A stretch of DNA of 64,000 bases, from the NCBI GenBank assembly GCA_018697195.1, contig CM031858.1, positions 132,605,891-132,669,890 of the forward strand, given 5' to 3'. Positions 38,313 to 50,900 of the stretch are shown in pieces. Every line of letters begins with the position of its first letter. Position 1 is the stretch's first letter. A program made the position numbers and the translations under genes. This DNA is from Certhia americana. Taxonomy: Eukaryota; Chordata; Aves; Passeriformes; Certhiidae. Under the pieces are notes generated by a model, which searched no databases, was not told the origin of the DNA, and worked only from the letters and a program-made list of their open reading frames with translations.

Positions 38313-39654
38313 GTGTTTGGGGATTCTCCCCCCCCCTTCTATTTATCACCTGCTTTTAACTCAGAAGGCAGAACTGTCCATGCCAGAAACTCCACACATT
38401 GTTCAGTCTTACAAATATTTTTGTTTAGCTCTTATCAGTGAAGTATTGTTGAGACCCAAAAAAAAAAAAAAAAATCACTTACATAAAACAAAAGGAGGAA
38501 ACAGTGTAGTCTGTAAGGCAGGAGAAGACAGTGTTAAGTGAAGAAATACAAATACAGACATGTCCCTAAAATAACACAATAGAATCCAGCTTAAATTAAA
38601 TATGAATAAAATAGAAAAAACATTTACTAGTGTTAGCAATGATCCATTCAGTAAGTGCACATGGCAATCCTAACCAATTCCAAAATGGATTGGAAATTTC
38701 TTTTTAAATAAATTTGCAGCAAAAGCTCAGATTTTGTCCCAAGCAATTATTTTAGTTTTGGAAAAAGGACTAGAGTCTTAGCTACTCAAAACAGGCACCA
38801 ACATAAAAAAACCTTGGGTTTTGGCAACAGTAGATGTTCAGTAGAACTATTCATGTTTCTTAGACTTTTTCTCCTGAAATTCAGAAAGCATGCCATGTAA
38901 CTTGGACATTTTCTTATATCCCTTAATATTCTTTGAATATCCCCTTAACAGTAAAGTAAAATCTTCTGAAACATCTAGAACTGCTGTCTACTACCCACTA
39001 GTCTGTCCCAGTAGCTTGAAGCACAGCTCAACTGTTACTATAGGCTTACAGAATAATACAGAGCTGGTAAGGCATTTTCATTGTGTTTCAGTTTTGATAA
39101 AAAAGGAAAAGTTTTCATAAAGAAAACCAGAAGCAAACAATAATCCAAGAAAAATTGAAACAAACAGAAAGACCTCAGAAATACATATGTTATATAGCAA
39201 GAAATACATCTAGATATCTTTTTATTCCACCCATTTTTCCTTTAGAGAATTTAAGTGGTTTTGTTTTAACAGGAGTCAACCAATCTGAATCCTCAGCAAG
39301 CTCTCAGTGGAGCTGTTGCTCAGCTAAGAAGCATGGACCATAAAAGGAGAAAGGATGAGAATGAGGTCTTTATTACAACATATTTGAAAAGAACAGCCAG
39401 TCAGGAGACTGAACTGCATCTTAACATTGAAACAAAAATAAAACAGTCATCCTTGACTTAAAATTCTTCAGAGCTTTCTCTGCCAGAAACTTTCCCCCTT
39501 AGCCAACACACAGTACAAGTCTGAAAGCATAGGAATTTCCCATATGAAATTCAGATGAAATTCAGTTTCATGTCCAGCTGCACTTTTGAAATAGAAGTTA
39601 AATAAACAAGAAACACAACCTAGTTTGATATGAACAAATAACATTTTTAGAGCA

Positions 39655-40356
39655 GTGCTGAAATCTCAGATACTCAGTCTTCTGTTTGTGTACGCTGTTT
39701 GTGTACATACATCCAAACATATTTGTGAATTACTGAATGAGAAGAGAGGAATGTTCCAAACGTGCATTCCTCCATTGCTTGCGCATATGGTGTGTTGCAA
39801 GGTCAGGGGAGCAGAGATCTCATGGTCAGAGACAGGGGCTCTAGCAAAGAAAATGCAGCCTGTGATCAGAATAGCTTTGGTTCTGGTTACACCTGCAGAT
39901 TTCTGGGTACATTTTACTTACATTTCCAATACCATACACACTACAACTCTCTTATGGTATTCAATCCTTGTCCTCATGCTTGCTTTTCAGAAAGAAAACC
40001 ACCTTGTATCAGAGTCCTTTGGTGAAGAATCACATAAGCATGCTACTTTTTCCCAGTTATCAGGCTCTGCTCTGTTCTATTTGCTCAAGTACTCAGCTTT
40101 TCCTCTGTCCTTTCATCAACACCTGAATCCTTTTCCTCATGTTAGAGGCTGCTGCTCAACACAGACTGAAAAAGGTCAGCCTCCTAGACTCCCAAGTCCA
40201 AACCTCTGCTGCCTCAAGGAAATGTATCTCAATTCTATTTGTAAGTGCGTAATAACTGGCTGTCCTCACAGCTGCATCCTGAATACACCACATTATTGCA
40301 TGGATGCTCAACACAGGCAGACCATAATCTCAGGTTACATTCAAGGATATCAATGA
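39655..40356 (+). other. Long open frame without recognisable features
   Basis: 233 codons from ATG, the longest non-repetitive open frame in the window. The product has no clear domain, scattered Cys and His, and no consistent codon bias that I can see. No flanking promoter or poly(A) arrangement supports a gene. I keep it only as a marker. Confidence 0.12.
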
Positions 40357-41772
40357 GTTGCATGAAAATGAGACTGATAGGGATATATGTACCTGCTCAT
40401 ACTGTCTTTCTCCTGACAAAAAGAAGACACAACACAGGCACAAGGTCTCCTCTTGTTAGTGACTTCTTGCAAGAACCACAGCATTTGTCTTTAGGCACTG
40501 GAGGTAGTAAGGGATACACTGAATCAGTCTCTCCAGCTTGGTCATTGTTCAGATTTGCAGAGTCTGAGAGAGTGGAAGGGCAGGGGTGTTAGAGGTTAGG
40601 TCATTCAACTCTGTGTTGAACTCTACTATGTGATAGTGTTGGTAAATACTTTAGCAATGTAACATCCATTCTGTCAAGCTGTCTCCCGTTGTGTTGGGTG
40701 TCCCATGGGCCCCTGACAACTCCTCCTGTGAGATAAATTACTGGGGCAACAGCCAGAGTATGACTGCTGTAACCTCTGCAGCAGGAAAAGGTAGTGCCAG
40801 GCAAAAATAGGTGCCTGGAAAGCCAGGATAGCCTGCATGGGCTTGTTCCAAACTTGGGAAGTTGGCCATGTTAGATGTGGTTGGGAGATGCAGCTAGTTG
40901 GTGACTGCTGAGTGCAGACACACGAGTCATGTTCAATACTCTCAAGCAGCTGCAGTAAAGCCATGGTCCTTGCACAGCACTCCCACTCCAGCACACACTC
41001 CACAACTCCATTCAGAAGAAACACAAGACAAGGACCAAAAAAAGTCATAAATTGAGTTTGATTTTTCCCTTTGCATATGGTATTTTAGTCAGCAACGTAC
41101 AAATCTCTTCACATAGAAGCTTAAATACTGCTGTTTAAGGCAAACCAAGAAAATCAAGTAAGTATTAACTTACTCGCTCTTAAGTAAGTATTAAATTCTC
41201 TCTCATAATGAAAGATAGACATGAAGGTGAACAAAAGTCAGTAATAGAATTTTTAGGGAAAAAGTATCCCAATCCTAGCAAGCTCATTCACCTCAGGTTT
41301 CCCATCTTTTCATTCTATTAAAAATTAAGGTTTCTATTATAAAAGCTGCCCTGGTTTGACCTGTAGACATATCTGTGCTCAATAAATTGCTGTGGTGGCA
41401 GAAGAGTGACTGCTTCCTGTTCATCAGCACTTGCAGTGCAGTCCCTCTGCCTCTTCTCCCACATCAGCTGCCAGGTTGCTTGCACAGGAGTGTGCTAACT
41501 TGTTTCAGATTGCCATGACTTACTACGCAAGGCCAGTCCATGCCATTTCCAGAAAAGGAACATACTTTTTCATATTTTTAATGTCTTTTTTATTCACTAG
41601 TCATCCCTCCTGCAATATGAAATGTGCAAGTTTGGGGTAATGCTTGGTTTTAACACTGAGTATCAGTAACACAGAAACATGCACTGTGTTTTCCCTCCTG
41701 AGAAACACATAGGACACAAAGTGCTGCCTACACATCTTCAGCGATGGGGAAGAGAAGAACAGCTCAGAGGTG

Positions 41773-41823
41773 CTTTAAGAAAGGTTATGACACAGCAAAC
41801 CAAAAATAAGAATGTAAACTGTT
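41773..41823 (+). repeat. 51-bp direct repeat, copy B
   Basis: CTTTAAGAAAGGTTATGACA.. continues into AATAAGAATGTAAACTGTT. Differs from copy A by a few substitutions and one base near the start. Confidence 0.9.
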
Positions 41824-43786
41824 CACTCTGTGTCTTTCAATCTTGTTGGAGAAATTTTTTTACTTTGCCATAAAACATATCTCAAGTTACAGTATGCTAA
41901 TAAATACTAGAACATGTACAACAGGGCCAGTTTGCTGGGTGAGATTCTTTAATAGCCAAAATTAATATTTATTTGACCATCAGTCACACCAATAAAAGGC
42001 ACTGTGCACAGGTAACGACAGTTAATGCACTCTTTTCTTTCACAGAGTTATTTGACCTCTGTTTGTAGATTTTTTTTACCATAATGAAAGAACACACTAC
42101 TGCTGTTTGTATTATAAAGCAGCATTTATGCAAGCACAACCATTTTAAGTTTTAATTGTAAGCAAATAAAGCTGTTGAACTACTGTCTTTGCCAACCAGG
42201 AAGCCTAAACATAGCTTATAAAAATCCATTGTATTGTGGAACAGAAATTTGGGTTAATTTTGTGTCTCGAGAACGTACCTACCTTGCTCCAACATTTAAG
42301 GAATAGTTCTGTGCCTGTCTTGACCTCTACAAAATAACTGAGTGCTTTTGATAGCACAGTCATCACATGCCTTTATAAGCATACACAGGTGTACATAACC
42401 TGTAAAATTTGTAATGCACATGTACTTATCAAGTCCCTTCTCCTCACCAAAAGGGCCTGGTGTACAGAAAAAAACTAATCTACATTATTTCTGCTGATGC
42501 ATTAAGAGAAATCCACAATGTTGTCATGTCAAAAGACATCTTTAAACCATGGAAGAATTATTTCCTGCCAGAACTCTGTAGAAGAAAAGTCAGTTGGCAC
42601 TGTTTGACAACATATTGCAGGCAATCCTGACAGATTTAACTTTCTTTAGCAGCCCTGCTATCAGTCTCATCAAGACTAATTAAGACTCAGCAGTAATTAC
42701 TGGGAGTCATCTGTAGGGCTATAGCAGGCATTGGATCAGAACTAAAGAACTAACTTCTCACAGAAATCAGAAGTCATTCACTGTCTTTAGCACTCCAGCA
42801 GGTCTGAATTTAAGAGACTGTAAATAAACCGTATCTTTTGGTTTACAAAGTATGCAGGAAAAACCTTTCTGGACTGTGTAAGGAATACTTACTTATAACA
42901 TTTTCTGTAGCCTTCCTGAACTCCCCTTCCATATCCTAGTCACACAGAGCAAGTGAAGAGCTCTTGAGACACAGATCTTTAATTTGATCCTTCAAAACAC
43001 ACCCCCTTCCCAGAACAGTTCACTTCAAGCAAGGTTACCACAGCACACCAAGCACTTCCCAGAAAACCAAAACAGCGTCCCCTTCCTAAAAATGCTGTGG
43101 AGTCATACTGCTGTAAAACACCACTATTCTCATTAGAACCACAGCAATGTGAAAGGAGGAATGGAAAAGGCACAGATCACAACTTGCAATAGCCAGACAC
43201 AAGCACAAGTTATCAAGGCTCCAAAGCTGCCAAGGAAAGATCACACATGCCATGGACCACATTTAAATGGATTTGAAAAGTCATCTGGGCTACAACAACT
43301 CAAATATATGCCAGATTCTGCCCATCACTACAATTGTAAGATAAGAGAACACGACATTTTCCCAGCAGTCATCAATACACTCATCAGTGCAAACCACTGA
43401 CACTATCAAAAAGCATTTGCAATTGCAAAATCCAAGAATGTGTGTAATCCTTCTATTGAGCTCTCACAAAGACTTTCCTGTGAACTGTTTAGAGGCAAAA
43501 GATTCATCAGATATGCCACAGAATATAAAAACAAAGCATGCAGTTCTTTCCATGTGAGAAACAAGTTTGTACATGGAGAAAAAAACAATAGCAATATTAT
43601 TATTATTGCCACCCAGGCTTTGCAGAGAGCACTCTGTCATTGGAACTCACTGCTTTATGAGGCAGACTGATATGCTAAGAGCACAAGGAAAGGAAGATAG
43701 CAAAGGAAGCCTTGAACCTGGGAGGTAGGATAATATTTCAACTCTTTAATATAAAAAACTATTTGGCTAAAAAATTCAAAACTTAC

Positions 43787-43850
43787 CTGCTGTAGCTTTC
43801 AAAAAGAATTATGAAGACATCACTATTTGTAATATTTGAATTTGAAGTAG
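43787..43850 (-). pseudogene. SNX31: SNX31 PX-domain exon remnant, frameshifted
   Basis: 64 bases. After a split codon it reads TSNSNITNSDVF (mammal TMDPNVLRSDVF). Then the frame drifts: the expected KLAQ ending appears as KLQQ only in another frame, before donor CAG|GTAAGT. Acceptor GTTTTTCAG. Length is off by one base (or two) from what both neighbours require; read straight through, a stop follows in the next exon. Confidence 0.75.
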
Positions 43851-44877
43851 CTGAAAAACAAGTGGAAAATGGGGAGGGAGGAAACCAAATGTAGCCAACA
43901 GATCAAAAAACATGGCCAAACAGTGTCTCAAAACACGACTGTTGACTAAATAGTCAGTGATACTTTACTTATCCTTCGGTTTCTGCCCAACTGCCTTTAT
44001 CAGTCTGTTAAATTACTGAAGCTATGAGTAGGGCAAAAGACACAGAATGCTGCTCTTCTCCCAGAGCAAGACCTCAGTAAGGTTTTTGGACATGTAATTT
44101 TGCCTTGATCACTAAAGGCTGGTAACTTTAAAAGAAATGAATACTCAAGTAAAAAAAGAATAATCACTAAGTAAAGCTTTAAAGACTAATCCTGAGTTTC
44201 TGTTTTGTAAGTCTTGGCACAAAATATCAGTGGCTACATCACTTCTTTAAGCTCATCACCCCCACACACCCATCCTTTTGGGTAGTTGAAAAGGATTTTT
44301 CTTTTTTCTTGGCACATATGAAACTCAAAAGGCCCGTTCTAGGGATCCTGCAGACCTGCCCTAAAATACAGCACACTGTACCTGCACTGAGATTTAATTT
44401 TTCTACAAACTCTTCCTATAATTCTCACAAGTCTTCTTGGAAACTCTTGACAGGAGGAGCTCCATGTTACTCTTCTACCTGCCCAAGTGCCTGTCCTTTT
44501 TGCCTCTGTCTTCTACCCACTAGGTCCTACATCAGCTCTGGCAGTTGTGGAGCAGCAGGGTTGGGTGGTTCCACTCACTGATCCAGAGGGATGGAGAATG
44601 GACAGACTACAGGCTGTTCAGAGTGAAACTGCACTTTTTCATTTTGGGAAATCTGCAGAAAGGCAGCTTCAGAAATTAGAAAAATGCAATACCTTGATGT
44701 TCTAAACCCAGTAAACAGCCAGGACAGGGCTGCAATGTTTAGCCCCAGCATTTTAGATACACCCTAACTCATCTCAGTAAGGAAGGTGGAGCACCCTGCA
44801 GTCACAAGTGTAGACATATCCTTGAAGGTTTAAGTCCTGCATATGAAAGTTGATAAGGTTGTTATAGCCAGGTTTAC
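43851..44877 (-). other. SNX31 intron remnant
   Basis: 1.0 kb, no feature recognised. Confidence 0.5.
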
Positions 44878-44994
44878 CATTCTGAAGATACTGCTCCAGC
44901 TGCAACCGCCTCTCTCTCATCTGCCATTGGTTTGGTCATTGTCAGGTAAACTTTGGAAGGAATGCAGGCAAAGTGCTCCCAAAATGCTCCTCAG
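44878..44994 (-). pseudogene. SNX31: SNX31 PX-domain exon remnant, two frame changes
   Basis: Acceptor TGTCTGTTTTGCAG, then LRSILGA (mammal LRRVFGN), a proline-rich part, KVYLTMTKPMADER (mammal KYYLAMTTAMADER), and QLEQYLQN before donor AATG|GTAAAC. These three blocks lie in different frames: about two bases are lost before KVYL, and four extra bases in a GAGAGAGAGG run follow MADER. Net length is 117 bases against 115 expected. Read from the acceptor, the frame ends at TGA. Confidence 0.85.
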
Positions 44995-47900
44995 CTGCAA
45001 AACAGACAAAGAAAATCTAAACAAAAATGAAGAATTATTAATAGTTTCCAAGGAGCTCTCAGTGTTCTTGACAGCAAGACCTGATGACCTACGAAAGGCA
45101 CAGGACACCCACCCAGAACCTCCCTGATGGCTGTCAGGGCTCACAGCAAGGGCAGAGCCTTTTTCAGGGCAGCCAGCAGAAGACAGCCCAAGTGAGTAGC
45201 CTCTTTTGCTGTGGGGTCCCCATTTTTTACAATCTTACCAGTTCTGAACTCCTGCTCCAAGCCACAGAAGTTAACATAATATTAACCTTTTCAGCTAGGC
45301 CTTATATACAAACAAATTCTAACTACAAATTTCTTCTCTTTCCAGTATGTCCATACAGGATTTCTTTGTTCTCTACCCACAGAACTATTTTTTAATGAGC
45401 TGGTAACTTCTGTCCTTGACTTGTGCTACTTCAGAAGCTTTTACTCTTTTGTCTGTGAGAGGTGATAAGAATTATTGGATCATCTAATATTGAAAAGGGA
45501 AAAGAAGACACAAAGCCCAACCAAACCAAACAAAACAAGTAACAGAAAACCAAAACCAAACCAAAACGAACACCAAAATGATTGAACACAAATTATCTGA
45601 AAGTTTGACTCTTCATCCAGCTATTACAGCTGGCTAATATGTGCATAATGCCTCTGTACAAACCCTACATCACAATTACCTATAAACGGACCTGGAAGTC
45701 CTAGAAAACCACAATTGCACTATTTTACAATCAACATAAGATGGCTCCAATAGGTTTGGACAGTATTTGGTCACTTGAAAGTACAAAAATTCTCTACTAT
45801 AGGCAAACACTCTCAAGAGAAGGATAAGCTTTCTCAAAATGCACATTACTAACACAGCAAAATACAGCAAGTTTGACTGGAAACATTTTTTAACCTAAAT
45901 CAAAACCTAAATCAGATTTGTCTTCTGATAAGTAAAATGAAACTCCCTACAGAATGCTGAGACATTACTGCTAATTAAATTTATGCACCAGTATTCAACT
46001 CAGCAATTAGTGTCATTAAATCATATGAAAGATGACATTTTCCCCTCTGGCCCTTGCTGCCCAAATCTTCCACATGACTCCAGCAACTGAAGTATGAAGG
46101 AATAAAGTTTATTACTGCAAGAATTAGCAATACCTTTCCTTTTTGTTATCTAAAACCAGGAGGGAAGCAAAGAATCACTACTCCATTTTTCCTATGCTGG
46201 CAACTTACCAGCATTTCCAAGGTCTTGATTTTTAGATATGATGTGTGAATTGCTCAGAGACACACAGCATAAAAGAGTTAGATAACACGACATGCTTTGG
46301 TTTAATGTAAAGCTAACTGCAGTAGTGAGTGTAGAGTGGTTTTTATCTTCAAAGCCCTTCACACATGATTTTCCTCCAGGGAAAACCTATCTCTGCTCTA
46401 CAGGCAGGAAAACTGAGGAGATAGAGCAAGAAAATTTACCGGGAGTCTGACAGCCAGGTGGTCCTCTCTCTTCCCTCTGTTCTGGCCGTGCCTCACCTAC
46501 AGAAAGTTGTGCTGTCTTTTATCATCACTTCACACAAACTGAGACTCTGGCCTACTTAAAAAAGTAATTAATTAATCTCAGTGGCGGCTGCTGGGTAAGT
46601 TTCTTGAAATGCAATCATGTGTCCTCAGGATCTGGGCTACGGAGAAGAGAAACTTCTTGCAACCAATTGCATTTTTTCACATCCCAAAAATTAAAAGAAA
46701 ATGCCCATAAAATTAAAGTGTGTATTTGTGTACAGTATTGAAAACCTACATAGGATGTTCCAACCTGGTGGAAGATGTACTTAGTCTTCATACAAGATGT
46801 CCACCTAAAAAAGTTAGAGTAGCTTCCCTAAAAATGACAATGTTCAGCTCTAAGAGCTATTATCTTCAAAAACAGGAGTAAAGATACCAGCCATAGTTGG
46901 TGCTGTTTCTTTTTCATCTTTCTGTAATGAACATTCTTCTCCTCAGCAGGAGATATCATCAGTTTCAAAGTGTAGTTGACCAAAATTAATTATCTCCTAC
47001 TTAGTCTAGTCCCGTAGGTTTGGTTTTTGGTGTTAATCCTGCCTATGCTGTCTAGACCAGCTGTTTCACCCAGGGCCATGCTGGAGATGTGCAGATCTTG
47101 AAGTCAGACAGAATAACAGAAACAAAAGCGCTAAATTATTAAGCAGCTGCAAAACTGAAAAGCCAAATCATCAACAACATCACAAAGGCAGAAACCAGGA
47201 AGGGCCTGGATCTTCAGCAACTGATTGATTTCAAGGAAATCCAGTGACATTTTTAAAGCACAGACATTTGTCCAGATGATCTTGATCCCACTCTAGAAGC
47301 TATTGTAACTTAGTCTTGCAAGAGAGCCTTACCTCTCCATAAGAATAAATCCCCAGAGCTCTATTAGGGATTCTCTGGTGCAATCCCCAGAAAACTCTCA
47401 GGAGAGAGCACAACTACAGCACAGAGCACTGCCTGGCTATCCTTGGGTAAATCTAGGGCCAAAGCTTATATCCTTCAAATACATGTCTGTCTGCCATTGA
47501 CACTCCAGCTTGAAGGTGTTCACAGTCATTTGCAGAGAATGGCTGCAAAAATCTCAGTTCAGCAAGTGCAAACAGCCCAGTATGTGTGGGATTCATCCCA
47601 AGACCAGTGAGATTGCTCCTTCAGCTCTCCTTTCTACTGCTAATACTTAAAAAAAATCAAGAAAGACGGGGAAAAGAAAACTGGATTGCTGGAGCAATCA
47701 AATGCTCTAGTTCCTAAAAGAAGAGGCAAAGGGGAGAACACAGAGCCGCCTCTGGAATCTCTTGGAGTCCTTGGAGTCCATCTCCCAGAGGAAGGTGAAG
47801 GCTGTAAAATCTCCTACCAAGACAGGCACCTTATGTCAATCCATTGCAAAGTTCCTGAGGAAGAGGTGAAGGGCTGAAGTAGCACCACTCTCTTCAGCAT

Positions 47901-50900
47901 TTCTGTGAGCCCTATCTAAGCAACTCACTTTAAGCAAGATCTCTTTTAATATATCATTATTGGTTGCTCACCCTTCCCTCTATATGATTTTCCTTGGCTC
48001 CTCAGCTTAGAGCTGAGAAATCCCTTAGGAGGCACCAGGGGTAAGTTGCTAACAGTCAGTATATCTGCACCACCCCATCCAACAATGTGTCCAAACCATC
48101 GTATGCTCCATCACCACACAGTGCCTCTGAACAGCTGCTCCCCTCAGACTGTTCTTTTTAAGAGAAAACTGCTCTGGGAAACAGCAAGGAAGCAGAATCT
48201 GGGAGTGTCAAACAACAGAAGCACTCTCAGACTAAAAAGTGATGGGAAGCAGGAAAATGTACAGCAAAAGAAAAGGGGCAGATAAGGCACAAACAAGAAT
48301 TATGTGCCCTTTGATTGCCATGTTAGGAGAGGTGATCCAAGAGATCCAAGTTAGGAGAGGAGCTTGTAGAGGTGGAATAGAAGAGCTTTTAAAATTGCTA
48401 CCCTGAAAGAGGCACAATTAGTTCAGCAGCCCGTCCAAAAGATCCCAGAGACAGACCCTCCAGAGTAGTGTTCAAAAAATACCCTCAAGTATAGCAGTGC
48501 AGAAATCCATCCACGAAGGAAGTTTATTTCCAATTTACATTGTTTGCATCACAGAATTGTTGCATCTGTGGGACACTGTGGTCATGACGTGATCTTTCAC
48601 ATGATGTGGTGAAAATTACTTTATCCTGGAGTAAGACTTCTCATACATTTGCATTTTTCTACATTAACAGAGTATTTCAAGGAAAATAAGCAGAACAAGA
48701 TATTATAGGAATTATAGACAAGCAACCTCACAGAAGAACAGAGAAGGCAATTAAGAGACAGCAGCATAGTTGTAAACTTCAAGTCCAAGTGTGGGAGCTA
48801 CCAACAGTAGGAATAAAGGAACTGAAAACAAAAATCAGCTAACAAGTTCTAAAGCCCAGCAGGAGGCAAACTCGCAGCTCCCAGGGATGCAGAGAAGGGA
48901 ACAATTTTGCTGAGATCAGTAATGATGATAAAACCTGTTGAGCAAGAAACAGTAGGCTTTTTAAAAATGGAAGCAAATGCAAAAGCTGATTTATTAGTTC
49001 AGAGAGGTTATCCAAAATGCTCCATTAACCAAAGCAAAATACTACTGTGAGAGGTCCCACAGGGAACCGAATTGCAGAGCTGCAACTCCAAGGGCACATC
49101 TCAGCAAACATTGCTTCTCATGGCAGCCCTACTGTGACTCATCTTTTACCTGTGCTTCTCCAACTGTTTGTGCAGTCCCACAGAGCTGGGAGAGATGGAC
49201 TGATATCCACCCAGGTTTACTGGCTTAAAAATTACTTCAGAGTGGTCCCATCACTGCAACTGAGAGCACAGCAAGGAAATTGTCGAGAGAAGCACCTACC
49301 TAACACACCAGCATAAGTGTTCAGCAAAAAGGGCCCTAAAATAGGGCTGCTGAGGTAAAATGATGCTGCTTAGAAAGGATAACAGTGTGCACCTAGAATT
49401 ACTGAAGAGCCAGAAGAGGTCTTGCTTGGAGCCAAGGACTGGCAAAGGCCAGCCAGAGAGCAAAGAGAAAGAAGGCCGACAGACACTGCTGTCACAGAAA
49501 AGCTCAGCATCACATGCTCCCCTTCACTTTCCTAGGAAATCCAGAGGAAGGATAGAGGGCAAAAGGGCAGAGCAGAAGCGACTCAACAAGGAACAGAGCA
49601 GAAGTGGAGATAACCCAGCAGATTCACCCTGAAATCATCCACTTCTCTTGCCTGGGGCCATACATTGTTCTCTGAGCCACACTATTTCTTGGAATACTTC
49701 AAGCCTGTGTTCCAGCTGTTTTGTAATTCCGTGTGGAAAGTGTCACTCCTGAGATTTCGACTTAAGTAATTCAAGATCCAACACTTGGTTAACCCCTGGC
49801 TTGTCAAAAAAATCCTGCCATCAACTCTGCAATTTGCCTGGACTGACCCCCATAAACTTTCTAGAATTGTTCATGGGATTAAGAACCAAAATTGAGCAGC
49901 TGCACCTCTCTCCCAGAGGCCAAGGAAAAGAGGCACTCAGAGCCAACAGCTGCTCCAGTGTTTCCCATTTAGCCAGCTTACCATACCCTTCTGACACATG
50001 CATTGGCTTTTTTTTTTTTTCGGAGTTGCCTCTCAGCCACTGCTGGATTTCACCCTGCAAACTTGTGCTCCACAAGCAGCATCAGGAGAACCAGGTGGGT
50101 GTGAGGGCTGGGCTGGGGTTGGCACCAGGCGCACCCTCATCTGCTCGGAGCTGCAGCCGTGCCTCGCCCTGCGGAGCAGCAGCACCCGGCGCACACCGAG
50201 CCACTGGAGCTCAGAAGCAGCACCGTGCCCTCAGACCGAGCCTGGAAACCATGCCCGGCCCTCAGACCGAGCCTGGAAACCATGCCCGGCCCTCAGACCG
50301 AGCCCTCAGACCGGGCCTGGCCCTCAGACCGAGCCCTCAGATTGCAGTCTCAAACTGAGACCTCAGATAGAGCCTTCAGAGTGGGCTTGGCCCTCAGACC
50401 GCACTCTCAGACCGAACCCTCAGACTGGACCTGGCCCTCAGACTGGGCCCGACCCTCAGACCGAGCCCTCAAACCAAGCTGAGCCCTCAGACCGAGCCTG
50501 ACCCTCAGACTGAGCCTGACCCTCCGACCGAGCCCTCAGACCGAGCCTGACCCTCAGACCGAGCCCTCAGACCGAGACCTCAAACCGAGCCTGACCCTCA
50601 GACCGCACCCTCAGACTGGGCCTGGCCTTCAGACCGAGCCCTCAGACCGAGCCCTCAGACCGAGCCCTCAGACCGAGCCCTCAGATGGTGCCCACAGGGT
50701 AACGCGGGCACTGAAGCACCGGGGCAAGGCAGGGAGGGAGTTCAGAAAAGCTCGAGGAAATAGCCTACGAAGAGGTAATTCATTATGAAGTGATAGTAAT
50801 TCACTATTTCTCAAGGAACATGAACTAGCGACCGTCTGGTGAAAGGAGTACACAGCAGGTTTGTAAGAAAACGAAATCATTTTTTCACGAAGTGCCTCAC

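Larger units (their letters stand above)
34921..43786 (-). other. SNX31 large intron remnant
   Basis: 8.9 kb. Holds a solo LTR (35864-36299), a CR1 fragment (38028-38262), and one copy of a short direct repeat at 38263-38312 with its partner at 41773-41823. A 233-codon plus-strand open frame at 39655-40356 is most likely chance. No further SNX31 exon found. Confidence 0.5.
21849..44994 (-). pseudogene. SNX31: SNX31, sorting nexin 31, decayed (unitary pseudogene candidate)
   Basis: Twelve exon-like remnants in collinear order match vertebrate SNX31: second half of the PX domain, the three FERM-like lobes and the C-terminal tail. SNX31 is a PX-FERM sorting nexin related to SNX17 that binds PI3P and NPxY-type cargo on endosomes. 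In mammals it is enriched in urothelium and reported on uroplakin-degrading multivesicular bodies. Remnants (5' to 3'): 44878-44994, 43787-43850, 34810-34920, 31582-31670, 31280-31364 (doubtful), 27602-27671, 26960-27036, 25622-25762, 24986-25081, 24654-24728, 23573-23629, 21887-21968. Six are open and in phase, with good GT-AG borders. Five carry shifts or stops (see each entry). I could not find the 5' exons (start codon to about residue 50), nor the short exon for the conserved VKCWQVTFL stretch. Position between ANKRD46 and PABPC1 is the expected synteny. Alternatives are local sequence errors or a rapidly evolving but working gene; the number and kind of lesions favour decay. Confidence 0.85.

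Noticed and set aside
39655..40356. 233-codon plus-strand open frame as a gene
   Set aside because: No domain, no recognisable similarity, no gene signals around it, and it lies antisense in a SNX31 intron; chance is the simpler reading.
45235..45290. Possible SNX31 PX exon (donor-like ACTG|GTAAGA on minus strand)
   Set aside because: Similarity to the expected SQLHGWNEQ end is too weak and the exon end phase is wrong.
49801..50501. Three overlapping plus-strand open frames rich in PQTEPSDR repeats
   Set aside because: They run through the minisatellite in all three frames; the repeat unit has no stop codons, and no splice or start context supports them.
50228..50686. CRISPR-like array
   Set aside because: Units are contiguous 12-15 base tandem copies without unique spacers, and the DNA is avian nuclear; this is a minisatellite.
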